This document shows positions 10,284-18,976 of a DNA stretch of 64,000 bases, piece by piece. A program made the position numbers and the translations under genes. How positions within the stretch are numbered: the stretch's first letter is position 1; the number at the start of each line of letters is the position of its first letter. Origin of the DNA: Oceanospirillaceae bacterium (lineage in GTDB: Bacteria > Pseudomonadota > Gammaproteobacteria > Pseudomonadales > Balneatricaceae). The notes under the pieces are model-generated. The model saw nothing but the letters and a program-made list of their open reading frames with translations, searched no databases and was not told the origin of the DNA. The DNA lies in assembly GCA_013215505.1 (NCBI GenBank), contig JABSQZ010000007.1, positions 186,001 through 250,000 of the forward strand, written 5' to 3'.

Positions 10284-10383
10284 AATTACCCGCCCTGTGC
10301 CAGTGTTGCTCTCACAGCTATCTGGCACTCAGCCAAAAATTAAGTGCTTTAACCTGTGACTGCTTAAGGTTAGACGGGTAATT
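10284..10383 (-). ncRNA. Predicted three-way-junction RNA or DNA element between gcvH and gcvP
   Basis: Three nested inverted repeats fit together. An outer stem pairs AATTACCCG (10284-10292) with CGGGTAATT (10375-10383). Inside it, GTGCCAG (10297-10303) pairs with CTGGCAC (10322-10328), and TAACCT (10350-10355) pairs with AGGTTA (10367-10372). The result is a closed three-way junction of about 100 nt in the gcvH-gcvP spacer, which would be transcribed in the leftward mRNA. I do not recognise it as a glycine riboswitch: the conserved riboswitch core is not there. It could be an RNA processing or expression-balancing element, or a small mobile palindromic unit. Confidence 0.5.
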
Positions 10384-10415
10384 ACGACTTAAGCGTAGCG
10401 CAACAAAAACCGGGT

Positions 10416-10808
10416 TTAGTCTTCGTCGGCAACTTTAGCTTCGTATCCTGCTGCATCTAACAAATTGTCTAGCTCTGATGCATCAGATAATTTAACTTTA
10501 GCAATCCAGGCGCTTTCAAAAGGGTCTTCGTTAACAGATTCAGGAGCATCTTCTAATGCTTCGTTAACCGCAACTACTTCACCAGAAACTGGGGCGAAAA
10601 TATCTGAAGCCGCTTTTACTGACTCAACCAGTGAAAACTCAGATCCCTTTTCAATTTCTGAACCTACTTCTGGCAATTCAACAAAGACTACATCGCCAAG
10701 TAATTCCTGGGCGTGATCAGTAATACCGATAGTGACAGTACCGTCACCGTTGTCTAATACCCACTCGTGTGATTCAGCATATTTACGATTAGTTGGAACG
10801 TTGCTCAT
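10416..10808 (-). CDS. gcvH: Glycine cleavage system H protein
   Basis: GcvH is the lipoylated carrier that shuttles the aminomethyl intermediate between GcvP, GcvT and lipoamide dehydrogenase. The 130-aa chain is a single lipoyl domain; the modified residue is Lys65 in [10 protein letters not shown] chose the ATG at 10808 (protein begins [10 protein letters not shown]) because GAGG lies 8 bases upstream; an in-frame start at 10820 would add four residues and has no better ribosome site. It sits between glyA, 86 bp away, and gcvP in the same direction. The lipA gene at 15823 would provide its cofactor. Confidence 0.97.
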   Translation of the reverse strand: MSNVPTNRKYAESHEWVLDNGDGTVTIGITDHAQELLGDVVFVELPEVGSEIEKGSEFSLVESVKAASDIFAPVSGEVVAVNEALEDAPESVNEDPFESAWIAKVKLSDASELDNLLDAAGYEAKVADED

Positions 10809-10894
10809 GTGTTGCCTCATAATGATTTAAGGGAAAAATTCCCTTATAGTAAATTTTTGTTTCAAAATTACTGCGATAGTAAACTTGATCTTAG

Positions 10895-12172
10895 TTATCT
10901 GTAAAGCGGAAAACGCGCGCAGAGTGTTTTAACTTGTTCTGCCACTTGCTGCTCAACAGCGCTATTATCATCTGCATTAGATGCCAAACCGTCTAGTACA
11001 TCACCGATCAGGTTGCCAATTAAACGAAACTCTTGAATACCAAATCCCCGGGTAGTGCCAGCCGGAGTACCCAGACGAATGCCCGAAGTCACCATAGGTT
11101 TTTCCGGATCAAAGGGAATTCCATTTTTGTTACAGGTAATGCCGGCGCGCTCTAACGCCTCTTCTGCCATGTTGCCCTTTAACCCTTTAGGGCGAAGGTC
11201 AACGAGCATTAGGTGAGTATCGGTGCCACCGGAGACGATATCGACACCGCGCGCCATTAAAGTCTCAGCCAGCACTGTAGCGTTCTCGGTAACACTGCTG
11301 ATGTAATCTTTAAAGCCAGGCTCTAGCGCCTCACCAAAAGCCACTGCCTTAGCGGCGATTACATGCATTAAGGGCCCGCCCTGCAAACCGGGGAAAACTG
11401 CGGAATTTATCTTCTTGCCGATATCGGCATCGTTGGTTAATACCATACCACCGCGTGGACCGCGTAAAGTCTTATGGGTAGTAGTCGTCACTATATGTGC
11501 ATGTGGCAGCGGGCTTGGATGAACACCTGTAGCAACTAAACCGGCGATGTGCGCCATATCAACCATCAGGTAAGCGCCCACTTTATCGGCGATTTCCCGA
11601 AAACGGGCAAAATCAATCACTCGTGGAATGGCTGAACCACCGGCAATAATCAACTTTGGCTGGCACTTCACGGCAATCGCTTCGACCGCATCGTAATCTA
11701 TACGCTGGGTTTCTTTGTCCACACCGTATTGCACTGCATCAAACCACTTACCGGATTGCGCTGGACGTGCACCGTGAGTCAAGTGTCCCCCCGCATCTAA
11801 AGACATGCCTAAGATAGTATCACCGGGCTTAAGCAGCGCCATAAATACCGCGCCGTTGGCTTGCGCACCAGAGTGTGGTTGAACATTGACAAAGTCACAG
11901 TTAAACAGTTTTTTGGCACGCTCGATCGCCAGTATTTCAACTTCATCGACGTGCTCACAGCCACCGTAGTAACGTCGCCCGGCATAACCTTCGGCGTATT
12001 TATTGGTTAACACTGTGCCCTGCGCTTGCATGACAGCCTTTGAGACAATGTTCTCTGAAGCGATCAACTCAATTTGCACTTCCTGGCGAACAAACTCGCG
12101 ATCTATCGCCGTGGCGATTGCACTGTCGGCTGCGGCCAAATCCTGACCGAAGAAGGTATCTAAATTGTTCAT
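10895..12172 (-). CDS. glyA: Serine hydroxymethyltransferase
   Basis: GlyA interconverts serine and glycine using tetrahydrofolate. With gcvTHP it lets two glycines be turned into one serine. The 425-aa protein shows the family motifs [24 protein letters not shown] and the PLP lysine Lys234 in [14 protein letters not shown]. The ATG at 12172 gives MNNLDTFF; an in-frame GTG five codons earlier (12187) is the alternative start. The gene lies downstream of sdaA, with a 200-bp spacer that contains a decayed copy of the sdaA 3' end, and upstream of gcvH. Being embedded in the glycine operon suggests a catabolic role; a second glyA may exist elsewhere in the genome. Confidence 0.98.
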   Translation of the reverse strand: MNNLDTFFGQDLAAADSAIATAIDREFVRQEVQIELIASENIVSKAVMQAQGTVLTNKYAEGYAGRRYYGGCEHVDEVEILAIERAKKLFNCDFVNVQPHSGAQANGAVFMALLKPGDTILGMSLDAGGHLTHGARPAQSGKWFDAVQYGVDKETQRIDYDAVEAIAVKCQPKLIIAGGSAIPRVIDFARFREIADKVGAYLMVDMAHIAGLVATGVHPSPLPHAHIVTTTTHKTLRGPRGGMVLTNDADIGKKINSAVFPGLQGGPLMHVIAAKAVAFGEALEPGFKDYISSVTENATVLAETLMARGVDIVSGGTDTHLMLVDLRPKGLKGNMAEEALERAGITCNKNGIPFDPEKPMVTSGIRLGTPAGTTRGFGIQEFRLIGNLIGDVLDGLASNADDNSAVEQQVAEQVKTLCARFPLYR

Positions 12173-12253
12173 AGTTTCTTTTCCCACTCACCTGATCTCA
12201 GTTTGTTTTTGAGATACAGTAATTAAAGTAAATCTTGTTGTTTTGCAGCCTGA

Positions 12254-12325
12254 TTAACAGGCGACTGCGTTGACTGCCAGACCACTCGTAGTGTGTCTCT
12301 TTGTATTTGTCTTGCATGTCCAGGC
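12254..12325 (-). pseudogene. Relic of an sdaA 3' end
   Basis: These 72 bp closely copy the last codons of sdaA at 12376-12447. The stretch over 12254-12283 is identical to the stop-proximal end of the gene, and 12295-12325 differs at only a few bases. Between them about ten bases are scrambled and one base is extra, which shifts the frame; the relic would read MQDKYKET and then leave the sdaA frame. It appears to be what is left of a tandem second sdaA copy, or of a partial duplication. Confidence 0.8.
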
Positions 12326-12375
12326 CCACATTTGAGACGCGGAGTTAATCTAAATCTTTTTACTGTTGCACTGTT

Positions 12376-13758
12376 TTAACAGGCGACTGCGTTGACTGCC
12401 AGACCGCCGGTGGAGGTCTCTTTGTACTTATCTTGCATGTCCAGACCGGTTTGGCGCATGGTTTCAATCACCGCATCCAGAGTGACGTGATGTTCACCGT
12501 CACCGCGCAGGGCCAATCTGGCAGCATTAATAGCTTTCATAGAACCCATAGTATTGCGCTCAATACAAGGCACTTGTACCAATCCGCCAATAGGATCACA
12601 GGTCAGGCCTAAATTGTGTTCCATGCCTATTTCTGCGGCGTTTTCCACTTGCGCATTGTTACCGCCGGTGACGGCACACAAAGCACCCGCCGCCATAGAA
12701 CAAGCGACCCCTATCTCTCCCTGACAACCTACTTCAGCGGCGGAGATCGAGGCATTTTTTTTGTACAACATGCCGATAGCAGCGGCGGTAGCAATAAATT
12801 TTACTATGCCGTCTTCATTTGCACCTGGGACAAACTTCACATAGTAGGCCAACACTGCCGGTATCACTCCAGCGGCACCGTTGGTCGGCGCGGTCACTAC
12901 TCGCCCACCTGCAGCATTTTCCTCATTGACGGCCATCGCATACAAGTTCACCCAGTCCATTAGGGTGAGTGGATCTTGCAGGGCTTTTTCCGGCTCGTTG
13001 ATCAGCTGGTTACGCAGTTTGTTAGCCCGACGGCGGATCTTCAAGCCACCCGGTAAATAGCCGGTTTCTTCACAGCCGCGTTTGATGCAGTTATGCATCA
13101 CTTCCCAGAGATTCAGCACCCGCTCACTTATACTGTCAGCATTCGGCCTGACCGCTTCATTAGCCAGTACTAACTCGGCGATGCTTAAACCCGCTTGATT
13201 CGCCTGTTGCAATAACTCTGCAGCTGAGTTGAATGGGTAGGGTTCAACAAACAGTGGATTAGCATCTGCATCGGTATTGCAAATTTCATCCAGACTCAAG
13301 ACGAAGCCACCCCCTACCGAGAAGTACACTTCATTTAAGATGATAATTCCGGCACTGTCATAGGCTGTCAGACGCATGCCATTGGGATGCTGCTCCAGTG
13401 ACTCACCAAAGTTCATCACTAGTTCGTGCTCCGGGTCAAACTGTATCAGTTGCTCAGCGTTCAGATTGAGTTTTTTTTCCCGGTAGATCTGAGCGATATA
13501 AGCTTCTACCTGATCGGGATCTACAGTGTCTACTTTTTCCCCTAACAGGCCTAACATCACCGCTATATCGGTTGAATGTCCTTTACCTGTCATCGCCAGT
13601 GAGCCATATAAGTTGGCTTTGACTCTAGCGGTGGCAGCAAAGCGTCCGTGCTGCTTTAATGCTGCAATAAACCTATTGGCGGCAATCACCGGCCCAACCG
13701 TGTGTGAACTGGAGGGGCCTATGCCTATTTTAAATAGATCAAAAATACTTAATGACAT
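12376..13758 (-). CDS. sdaA: L-serine dehydratase (iron-sulfur, single-chain)
   Basis: This enzyme deaminates L-serine to pyruvate and ammonia with a 4Fe-4S cluster. The 460-aa chain has the N-terminal beta domain starting [19 protein letters not shown] and the C-terminal alpha domain with ATPTNGAAG-like sequence ([15 protein letters not shown]) and cysteines in [27 protein letters not shown] and the terminal AVAC. A terminal cysteine is typical of this family. As first gene of the leftward operon it links glycine and serine breakdown to pyruvate. AAGAG lies upstream of the ATG at 13758. The promoter must lie in the divergent region shared with gcvT, about 290 bp from the nearer palindrome. 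A decayed copy of its 3' end lies immediately downstream. Confidence 0.97.
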   Translation of the reverse strand: MSLSIFDLFKIGIGPSSSHTVGPVIAANRFIAALKQHGRFAATARVKANLYGSLAMTGKGHSTDIAVMLGLLGEKVDTVDPDQVEAYIAQIYREKKLNLNAEQLIQFDPEHELVMNFGESLEQHPNGMRLTAYDSAGIIILNEVYFSVGGGFVLSLDEICNTDADANPLFVEPYPFNSAAELLQQANQAGLSIAELVLANEAVRPNADSISERVLNLWEVMHNCIKRGCEETGYLPGGLKIRRRANKLRNQLINEPEKALQDPLTLMDWVNLYAMAVNEENAAGGRVVTAPTNGAAGVIPAVLAYYVKFVPGANEDGIVKFIATAAAIGMLYKKNASISAAEVGCQGEIGVACSMAAGALCAVTGGNNAQVENAAEIGMEHNLGLTCDPIGGLVQVPCIERNTMGSMKAINAARLALRGDGEHHVTLDAVIETMRQTGLDMQDKYKETSTGGLAVNAVAC

Positions 13759-14045
13759 GAATGAATATCTCTTACTGGTTCTATAATTTACAAACTTCTA
13801 ATCTCGAAAGACTAACGTCCATCACTACTACGGATATAAATTATAGATCTGTTTATCTGCTCTTTTAAAAAGCTAGCTAGTGATTCTCTTGGCTGACAGC
13901 ACTGCAATAAAACCTATCTGCTAACAGCCAAAAAATTAATATTATTCTTAACAATTATAGATAATTGAAGTACAAGCTCAGATAAATTGTGCTTAAACAC
14001 TAATTTTCAGAGCCGAGATTAGCAACAGCACCCGTAAATTTCAAC

Positions 14046-14071
14046 AAAAAGTTTCCTATAGGAAACTTTTT
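14046..14071. promoter_or_regulatory. 26-bp perfect palindrome, candidate operator
   Basis: AAAAAGTTTCC, TATA, GGAAACTTTTT reads the same on both strands. The central TTTCCTATAGGAAA has the form of an operator for a dimeric helix-turn-helix regulator and nearly equals the core of the second palindrome at 14355. It lies 288 bp upstream of sdaA. As RNA it would also form a hairpin ending in a T run, so a terminator reading is possible. Confidence 0.55.
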
Positions 14072-14354
14072 TATAGATTCCTATTACCCTGCTGTGCCCG
14101 TCACTGCAAAATTCGTCAGATACTATCGATACATACGGCGAAATGACATCGGAAAATTCAGTATTTTAATTATAATTGAACGACAGTAACTTGCCAGTAA
14201 CTAGCAAAATTACTGAGTTCTCGGCGAAATAAAGCCATTGTTAAACTTGAGACAGGAGATCTCAGTCTTTAATGACTGCATATAATAGTAAAGCGGACAT
14301 TTTCCGACCGCTATATAGAGTTAATAAATGCTATAACTGGCCCTTTATGCAATT

Positions 14355-14378
14355 AAATATTTCCAATAGGAAATATTT
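14355..14378. promoter_or_regulatory. 24-bp inverted repeat, candidate operator
   Basis: AAATATTTCC, AATA, GGAAATATTT has 10-bp perfect arms. Its core TTTCCAATAGGAAA differs by a single base from the core of the palindrome at 14046. It lies 211 bp upstream of gcvT. Two near-identical operators placed between divergent glycine genes suggest one regulator for both units; no regulator gene is adjacent. Confidence 0.55.
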
Positions 14379-14589
14379 TTTCCAAATTCTTACTAATGCT
14401 GCTAATATGCCTGCTGAATTTGATCTAACCATTCGACTATGACGGCAGTTATAAGCTTCATGGCTGGTTATTAAGATGCTCTAGTTGTGACCTGAATCAA
14501 ATAATGCTCAACAGAATTTACTACTCGAATACTTTCCCCTGAGATGTTCTCAGTGGCTAAAAAATTAAGTAACAATGGAGAGACCTTGT

Positions 14590-15708
14590 ATGTCTGACAA
14601 TCTTTTACGCACCCCGCTCTACGATTTGCACCTTGCTATGGGCGGAAAAATGGTTCCTTTCGCTGGTTACGAAATGCCTGTCCAGTACCCTCTTGGCGTA
14701 AAAAAAGAGCACCTGCATACGCGTGAAGCCTCTGGTCTTTTTGATGTCTCTCACATGGGTCAGGTTAAATTGGTAGGCCCGAATGCCGCCAAAGCGCTTG
14801 AGAAGTTAGTTCCTGTCGACATCATGGATCTTCCATTAGGCAAGCAGAAGTATGCTTTCTTCACTAACGATCAAGGCGGTATCATGGACGACTTGATGGT
14901 AGCTAACTACGGCGATTATTTATACGTAGTGGTTAATGCAGCCTGTAAAGAGCAAGACATTGCCCACATGCGCGCTAACTTAGGTGAAGGTGTCACAGTT
15001 GAAGTACTTGAAGACCGTGCCTTAATTGCCATCCAGGGACCTAAAACTGCTGCGGCATTGGCCCGTATCCAACCGGCTCTTAACAATATGGTCTTTATGG
15101 ATACTCAGCTTATCGATATCGATGGCGCTGAATGTTACGTCTCTCGCTCTGGTTACACCGGCGAAGACGGCTATGAAATTTCTATTCCTGCCAGCGAGAC
15201 TGAGCGCCTGGTTAAACTGTTCCTGGAACAACCTGAAATCGAAGCGATCGGCCTGGGTGCTCGTGATTCACTGCGCTTAGAGTCGGGTCTTTGTCTGTAC
15301 GGACATGACATAGACACTACGACTACACCTTTAGAAGCCAGCTTAATCTGGGCGATCAGCAAAAACCGTCGTGCCGATGGCGAGCGTGCCGGTGGATTCC
15401 CTGGCGCCGATATCATCTTAAACCAGATCACCAATAAAGACTGGACGCGCAAGCGTGTTGGTCTGTTAGGTGAAGGTCGTGCACCGATACGTGAAGGCGC
15501 AGAATTGTTCAACGAAGCCGGCGACAAAATCGGTGTGGTTACTTCCGGAAGTTTTGGACCCACCATTGGCAAGCCAGTAGCGATGGGCTATGTTGAAACG
15601 CCTTACAGCAGCTTAGAAACCAGAGTATTTGCTGAAGTACGCGGCAAGAAACTGCCAATGATCGTCTCTCGCGCACCTTTCATCGAACAGCGTTACTTCC
15701 GCGGTTAG
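14590..15708 (+). CDS. gcvT: Aminomethyltransferase, glycine cleavage T-protein
   Basis: GcvT releases ammonia from aminomethyl-GcvH and transfers the one-carbon unit to tetrahydrofolate. The 372-aa chain shows the N-terminal folate-binding GCV_T domain (PFAGYEMPVQY, FDVSHMGQV, SRSGYTGEDGYEI) and the C-terminal barrel (TSGSFGPTIGKPVAMGY). I start at the ATG at 14590 (MSDNLLRTPL) because GGAG lies about 9 bases upstream; the in-frame ATG at 14575 would contain that ribosome site. It is divergent from sdaA-glyA-gcvH-gcvP and followed by lipA, so all gcv components are coded in two back-to-back units. Confidence 0.97.
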   Translation: MSDNLLRTPLYDLHLAMGGKMVPFAGYEMPVQYPLGVKKEHLHTREASGLFDVSHMGQVKLVGPNAAKALEKLVPVDIMDLPLGKQKYAFFTNDQGGIMDDLMVANYGDYLYVVVNAACKEQDIAHMRANLGEGVTVEVLEDRALIAIQGPKTAAALARIQPALNNMVFMDTQLIDIDGAECYVSRSGYTGEDGYEISIPASETERLVKLFLEQPEIEAIGLGARDSLRLESGLCLYGHDIDTTTTPLEASLIWAISKNRRADGERAGGFPGADIILNQITNKDWTRKRVGLLGEGRAPIREGAELFNEAGDKIGVVTSGSFGPTIGKPVAMGYVETPYSSLETRVFAEVRGKKLPMIVSRAPFIEQRYFRG

Positions 15709-15722
15709 AAGCTTTCTGCAAA

Positions 15723-15755
15723 CGGATAAGTGCTATACAGATAAGCGCTTATCCG
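15723..15755 (+). promoter_or_regulatory. Strong hairpin between gcvT and lipA
   Basis: CGGATAAGTGCT (15723-15734) pairs with AGCGCTTATCCG (15744-15755), a 12-bp stem with one G-U pair and a 9-base loop. No T run follows, so it is not a classical terminator. It may protect the gcvT mRNA 3' end or reduce read-through into lipA. Confidence 0.55.
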
Positions 15756-15822
15756 CTGTGCAGATTAATGCATTCATATGCTTGAGTGCTTAATACACTC
15801 TACATCTACTCAAGGTAACACT

Positions 15823-16803
15823 GTGGAACTTATCCCATTACAAGAGCTGAAGGGCGAGTCAAAGATGGCGCGCCTGCGCTTTAAACCCGACCCAAACCGC
15901 CAGCGCTTGCGCAAGCCAAAATGGATTCGCATTGACACCAAAAGCACTGGAATGGTCAATAAGATCAAGAAGCAGATGCGCGAACTTAAGTTGCACACGG
16001 TCTGTGAAGAGGCCTCCTGCCCGAATTTGGCCGAGTGTTTCAGCAAGGGGACTGCTACCTTTATGGTGATGGGTGGTATCTGCACCCGCCGCTGTCCTTT
16101 TTGTGATGTCGCGCACGGCAGACCCGGTGCCCTGGATCTTGACGAGCCAAAGAACGTCGCGCAGAGCATTAAAACCTTAGGTTTGAAATACGTGGTTATC
16201 ACTTCGGTGGACAGAGATGATTTACGTGATGGCGGCGCCAGCCATTTCAGCCACTGTGTGCGTGAAGCCCGAGCAGTTAACAGCCAGCTAAAAGTAGAAA
16301 TTTTAGTGCCTGATTTTCGCAACAAAGTAGAACGCGCGCTGCAGGCATTGGCCACTGACCTGCCAGATGTACTCAATCACAATATGGAAACTGTAGCCAG
16401 ACTCTACAAACCGGTCCGTCCGGGGGCTAACTACCAATGGTCGCTGGATCTACTGCGCCGTTACAAAGAGAATCACCCACAAGTTACTACTAAGTCGGGA
16501 ATCATGGTTGGTCTCGGAGAAACCAAAGCAGAGATTATTCAAGTGATGCGCGATTTACGGGCCAATAATGTCGATATGCTGACCATAGGCCAATATTTAC
16601 AGCCAAGTAAACATCACCTGGCAGTAGAGCGCTACGTGCATCCAGACGAGTTTAAAGAATATGAAATTCTAGGCTACCAGATCGGCTTCACCAATGTGGC
16701 CAGCGGACCTATGGTTCGATCATCCTATCATGCCGACATTCAAGCCAGTGCCGAGCACCCGCCACATCCGAGCGACAATTTAGCCATAAACCTCGGGGTC
16801 TAA
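15823..16803 (+). CDS. lipA: Lipoyl synthase
   Basis: LipA is a radical-SAM enzyme that inserts two sulfurs into the octanoyl group on carrier proteins such as GcvH. The auxiliary cluster motif [12 protein letters not shown] and the radical-SAM motif CTRRCPFC are both intact. The C-terminal [10 protein letters not shown] has the conserved Ser of this family. I prefer the GTG at 15823 (326 aa) because AAGG lies 8 bases upstream; an in-frame ATG at 15778 would add 15 residues but has no visible ribosome site. It follows gcvT in the same direction, and its position beside gcv genes suggests coordinated supply of lipoyl groups. lipB is not adjacent. Confidence 0.95.
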   Translation: MELIPLQELKGESKMARLRFKPDPNRQRLRKPKWIRIDTKSTGMVNKIKKQMRELKLHTVCEEASCPNLAECFSKGTATFMVMGGICTRRCPFCDVAHGRPGALDLDEPKNVAQSIKTLGLKYVVITSVDRDDLRDGGASHFSHCVREARAVNSQLKVEILVPDFRNKVERALQALATDLPDVLNHNMETVARLYKPVRPGANYQWSLDLLRRYKENHPQVTTKSGIMVGLGETKAEIIQVMRDLRANNVDMLTIGQYLQPSKHHLAVERYVHPDEFKEYEILGYQIGFTNVASGPMVRSSYHADIQASAEHPPHPSDNLAINLGV

Positions 16804-16820
16804 ACCTGTTCACTTGTTTA

Positions 16821-16862
16821 CCCTCTCACAATCACTGCTATGATCTTGAGAGGGATTTTTTT
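16821..16862 (+). terminator. Rho-independent terminator after lipA
   Basis: CCCTCTCA (16821-16828) pairs with TGAGAGGG (16847-16854) and is followed by a run of seven T. It closes the gcvT-lipA unit, just before the 3' end of the convergent serB. Confidence 0.85.
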
Positions 16863-16863
16863 G

Positions 16864-17775
16864 CTAACCTTGCTCAGCCAGTAAATACAAGAGTGCATCT
16901 AGCCCCAAGGTTGAAATACAGTGCCTGGCCTGCTCTCGCACCATAGGCTTGGCGTGAAAAGCTATGCCAAGGCCCGCCGCTGCCAGCATAGGTAAGTCAT
17001 TCGCACCATCGCCTACCGATATCGTTTCTTGCAAGTCGATACCCTCTTTTAAAGCAATCTGTTGCAACAGCTCTACTTTGCGCTCACCATTAACGATATT
17101 ACCTACCACCCGGCCCGTCACTTTGCCATCTAGCACTTCCAGTTGATTGGAATAGGCGTAATCAAATTTGTATTTAGCCTGCAAATATTCGGCAAAATAA
17201 CTAAAGCCACCGGATAAAATAGCCGTTTTGTAACCCAGTGCCTGCAACCCCTCAATTAAGCGCTGCATCCCCTCCATCATCGGTAAATGAGTGGCTATAT
17301 CAGCCAACACTTGATCGCTGAGTCCTTTTAACAGCCCCAAACGCTGCTCGAAACTCTGGTCAAAATCCAGCTCTCCACGCATCGTCGCTGCAGTGATCGC
17401 TATCACCTGATCACCGACACCGGCCCTTTTTGCCAACTCATCCATCACTTCCACTTTTATCAAAGTCGAATCCATGTCAAAGACTGCCAGCTTTCTGCGC
17501 TGTTGCTGTTCAGTGGCACTGAGTAGTAGCAGATCCAGTTGTAGCTGTTGCGCCAACTGCTTGAACTGGACAGTGACGCTGGCTAATTTTTCACTTTGAA
17601 ACTTCAAGTGCAGCTGGTAACACTGCTCATTGACCTTTATAGGCTCGACTTCTGCCACTAATAACTGTCCTGACCTGCAGAAATCAGACACAGTTTTGAG
17701 CTGTGCAATGGTTAACTGTGGCGCCATGATAAAAAGTATAAAGGCTTGCAGTGCTGGTTTATCGGTGCTGTTCAA
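16864..17775 (-). CDS. serB: Phosphoserine phosphatase
   Basis: SerB removes phosphate from O-phosphoserine in the last step of serine biosynthesis. The 303-aa HAD-family protein has the nucleophile motif VFDMDSTLI, motif II LSGGFSYF and motif III GDGANDLPML. The N-terminal 95 residues form an ACT-like regulatory extension common in gammaproteobacterial SerB. It is convergent with lipA and divergent from galU. Serine metabolism neighbours (sdaA, glyA) are in the previous block but on separate transcripts. Confidence 0.96.
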   Translation of the reverse strand: MNSTDKPALQAFILFIMAPQLTIAQLKTVSDFCRSGQLLVAEVEPIKVNEQCYQLHLKFQSEKLASVTVQFKQLAQQLQLDLLLLSATEQQQRRKLAVFDMDSTLIKVEVMDELAKRAGVGDQVIAITAATMRGELDFDQSFEQRLGLLKGLSDQVLADIATHLPMMEGMQRLIEGLQALGYKTAILSGGFSYFAEYLQAKYKFDYAYSNQLEVLDGKVTGRVVGNIVNGERKVELLQQIALKEGIDLQETISVGDGANDLPMLAAAGLGIAFHAKPMVREQARHCISTLGLDALLYLLAEQG

Positions 17776-17989
17776 GGTAGATCCTTAATTTTAGTCTGAT
17801 GCAGAAGTCTATATTATAGAGGCTGTAAAATAACCGACAATTACTATTCGATAATATTTTCAGCACAGCAAATAGCGAAACTTTCTAAACTATGCTTTTA
17901 ACCAAATTATTTTGTAACTTTAAACGCTCTAGTTAGGTACAATTGCGTCCGATGCTAACACTAATTCTGTCGACGACAATGGATGAACA

Positions 17990-18901
17990 ATGACTCAATT
18001 TAAAGTTAAGAAAGCGGTTATACCTGTAGCGGGACTGGGGACAAGAATGTTACCGGCTACTAAAGCTATCCCTAAGGAAATGTTACCTATAGTCGATAAA
18101 CCGCTGATTCAATATATCGTTAACGAATGTGTTGCAGCCGGTATCACCGAGATCGTACTAGTTACCCACTCTTCTAAAAATGCCATAGAAAACCATTTCG
18201 ATAAATCTTTTGAGTTAGAGGCCACCCTGGAAACTCGTGTCAAGCGTCAGCTGTTAGACGAGATTAAAAGTATTATCCCCAGGGGCACCACCGTCATGAC
18301 TATTCGACAAGGTGAGGCAAAAGGCCTGGGTCACGCAGTACTTAAGGCCAAGCCTCTGATTGGTGATGAACCTTTCGTAGTAGTGCTGCCGGATGTTATT
18401 TTGGATCACACTTATTCAGATCTGAGTCGTGATAACTTGGCGCAAATGATCGCCGTATATGAGCAGAATCAACACAGCCAGATCATGGTTGAGCCGGTCG
18501 CGACAGAGTTAGTCAGCAACTACGGAATCGCCGATTGCAACGGCCATAATTTACAGCCCGGTGAGTCAGTAAAAATGACGGCTGTGGTTGAAAAACCCAG
18601 CGTAGATCAGGCGCCCTCCAATATGGCGGTTGTCGGTAGATATGTGCTCTCGCAAAACATCTGGGCACTGTTAGAAAAAACCATGCCAGGTGCCGGAGAT
18701 GAAATCCAACTGACCGATGCTATCGCCACCCTAATGCAGCAGGAGACTGTTGAGGCCTATTGTATGGTCGGCAAAGCGCACGACTGTGGTAACAAGTTGG
18801 GTTATATGAATGCTTTTGTTGAGTACGGTTTACGCGATCCAAGCAACGGCGCAGCGTTCAAAAAAACCATTGTTGAGCTGTTAGAGCAATATAAAGATTA
18901 A
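17990..18901 (+). CDS. galU: UTP-glucose-1-phosphate uridylyltransferase
   Basis: GalU makes UDP-glucose, the donor for polysaccharide and lipopolysaccharide synthesis. The 303-aa protein has the nucleotide-binding signature [20 protein letters not shown], the DVILD motif and VEKP. GGA lies 8 bases before the ATG at 17990. It is a single-gene unit ended by a bidirectional hairpin. A promoter is expected in the 214-bp gap from serB, where TACAAT at about 17937 is a possible -10. Confidence 0.97.
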   Translation: MTQFKVKKAVIPVAGLGTRMLPATKAIPKEMLPIVDKPLIQYIVNECVAAGITEIVLVTHSSKNAIENHFDKSFELEATLETRVKRQLLDEIKSIIPRGTTVMTIRQGEAKGLGHAVLKAKPLIGDEPFVVVLPDVILDHTYSDLSRDNLAQMIAVYEQNQHSQIMVEPVATELVSNYGIADCNGHNLQPGESVKMTAVVEKPSVDQAPSNMAVVGRYVLSQNIWALLEKTMPGAGDEIQLTDAIATLMQQETVEAYCMVGKAHDCGNKLGYMNAFVEYGLRDPSNGAAFKKTIVELLEQYKD

Positions 18902-18936
18902 GCTCTAGCTCTGAGGTAACCAACGCCTGTTTCAAC

Positions 18937-18967
18937 AAAAAAATGCAGCTGTAACAGCTGCATTTTT
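18937..18967. terminator. Bidirectional terminator between galU and rnr
   Basis: ATGCAGCTG, TAA, CAGCTGCAT is a near-perfect stem flanked by A and T runs, so it can end transcription from both galU on the plus strand and rnr on the minus strand. Confidence 0.9.
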
Positions 18968-18976
18968 ATACCAAGC

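Larger units (their letters stand above)
13759..14589. promoter_or_regulatory. Divergent control region between sdaA and gcvT
   Basis: About 830 bp separates two divergent transcription units of one pathway. It has no gene on either strand. It contains two palindromes with the same core (listed separately at 14046 and 14355). A TATAAT at about 14281 could be a -10 element for gcvT, although no good -35 is at the right distance. I looked for the glycine riboswitch core on both strands and did not find it, so control is more likely by a DNA-binding protein. Confidence 0.6.

Noticed and set aside
14046-14071. Reading the palindrome as a simple terminator
   Set aside because: It has a T run on both strands, but no gene ends nearby in either direction, and a second site shares its core. 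An operator is the better explanation, though not proven.
13759-14589. Glycine riboswitch upstream of gcvT or sdaA
   Set aside because: The conserved core motifs of the tandem glycine aptamer were not found on either strand.
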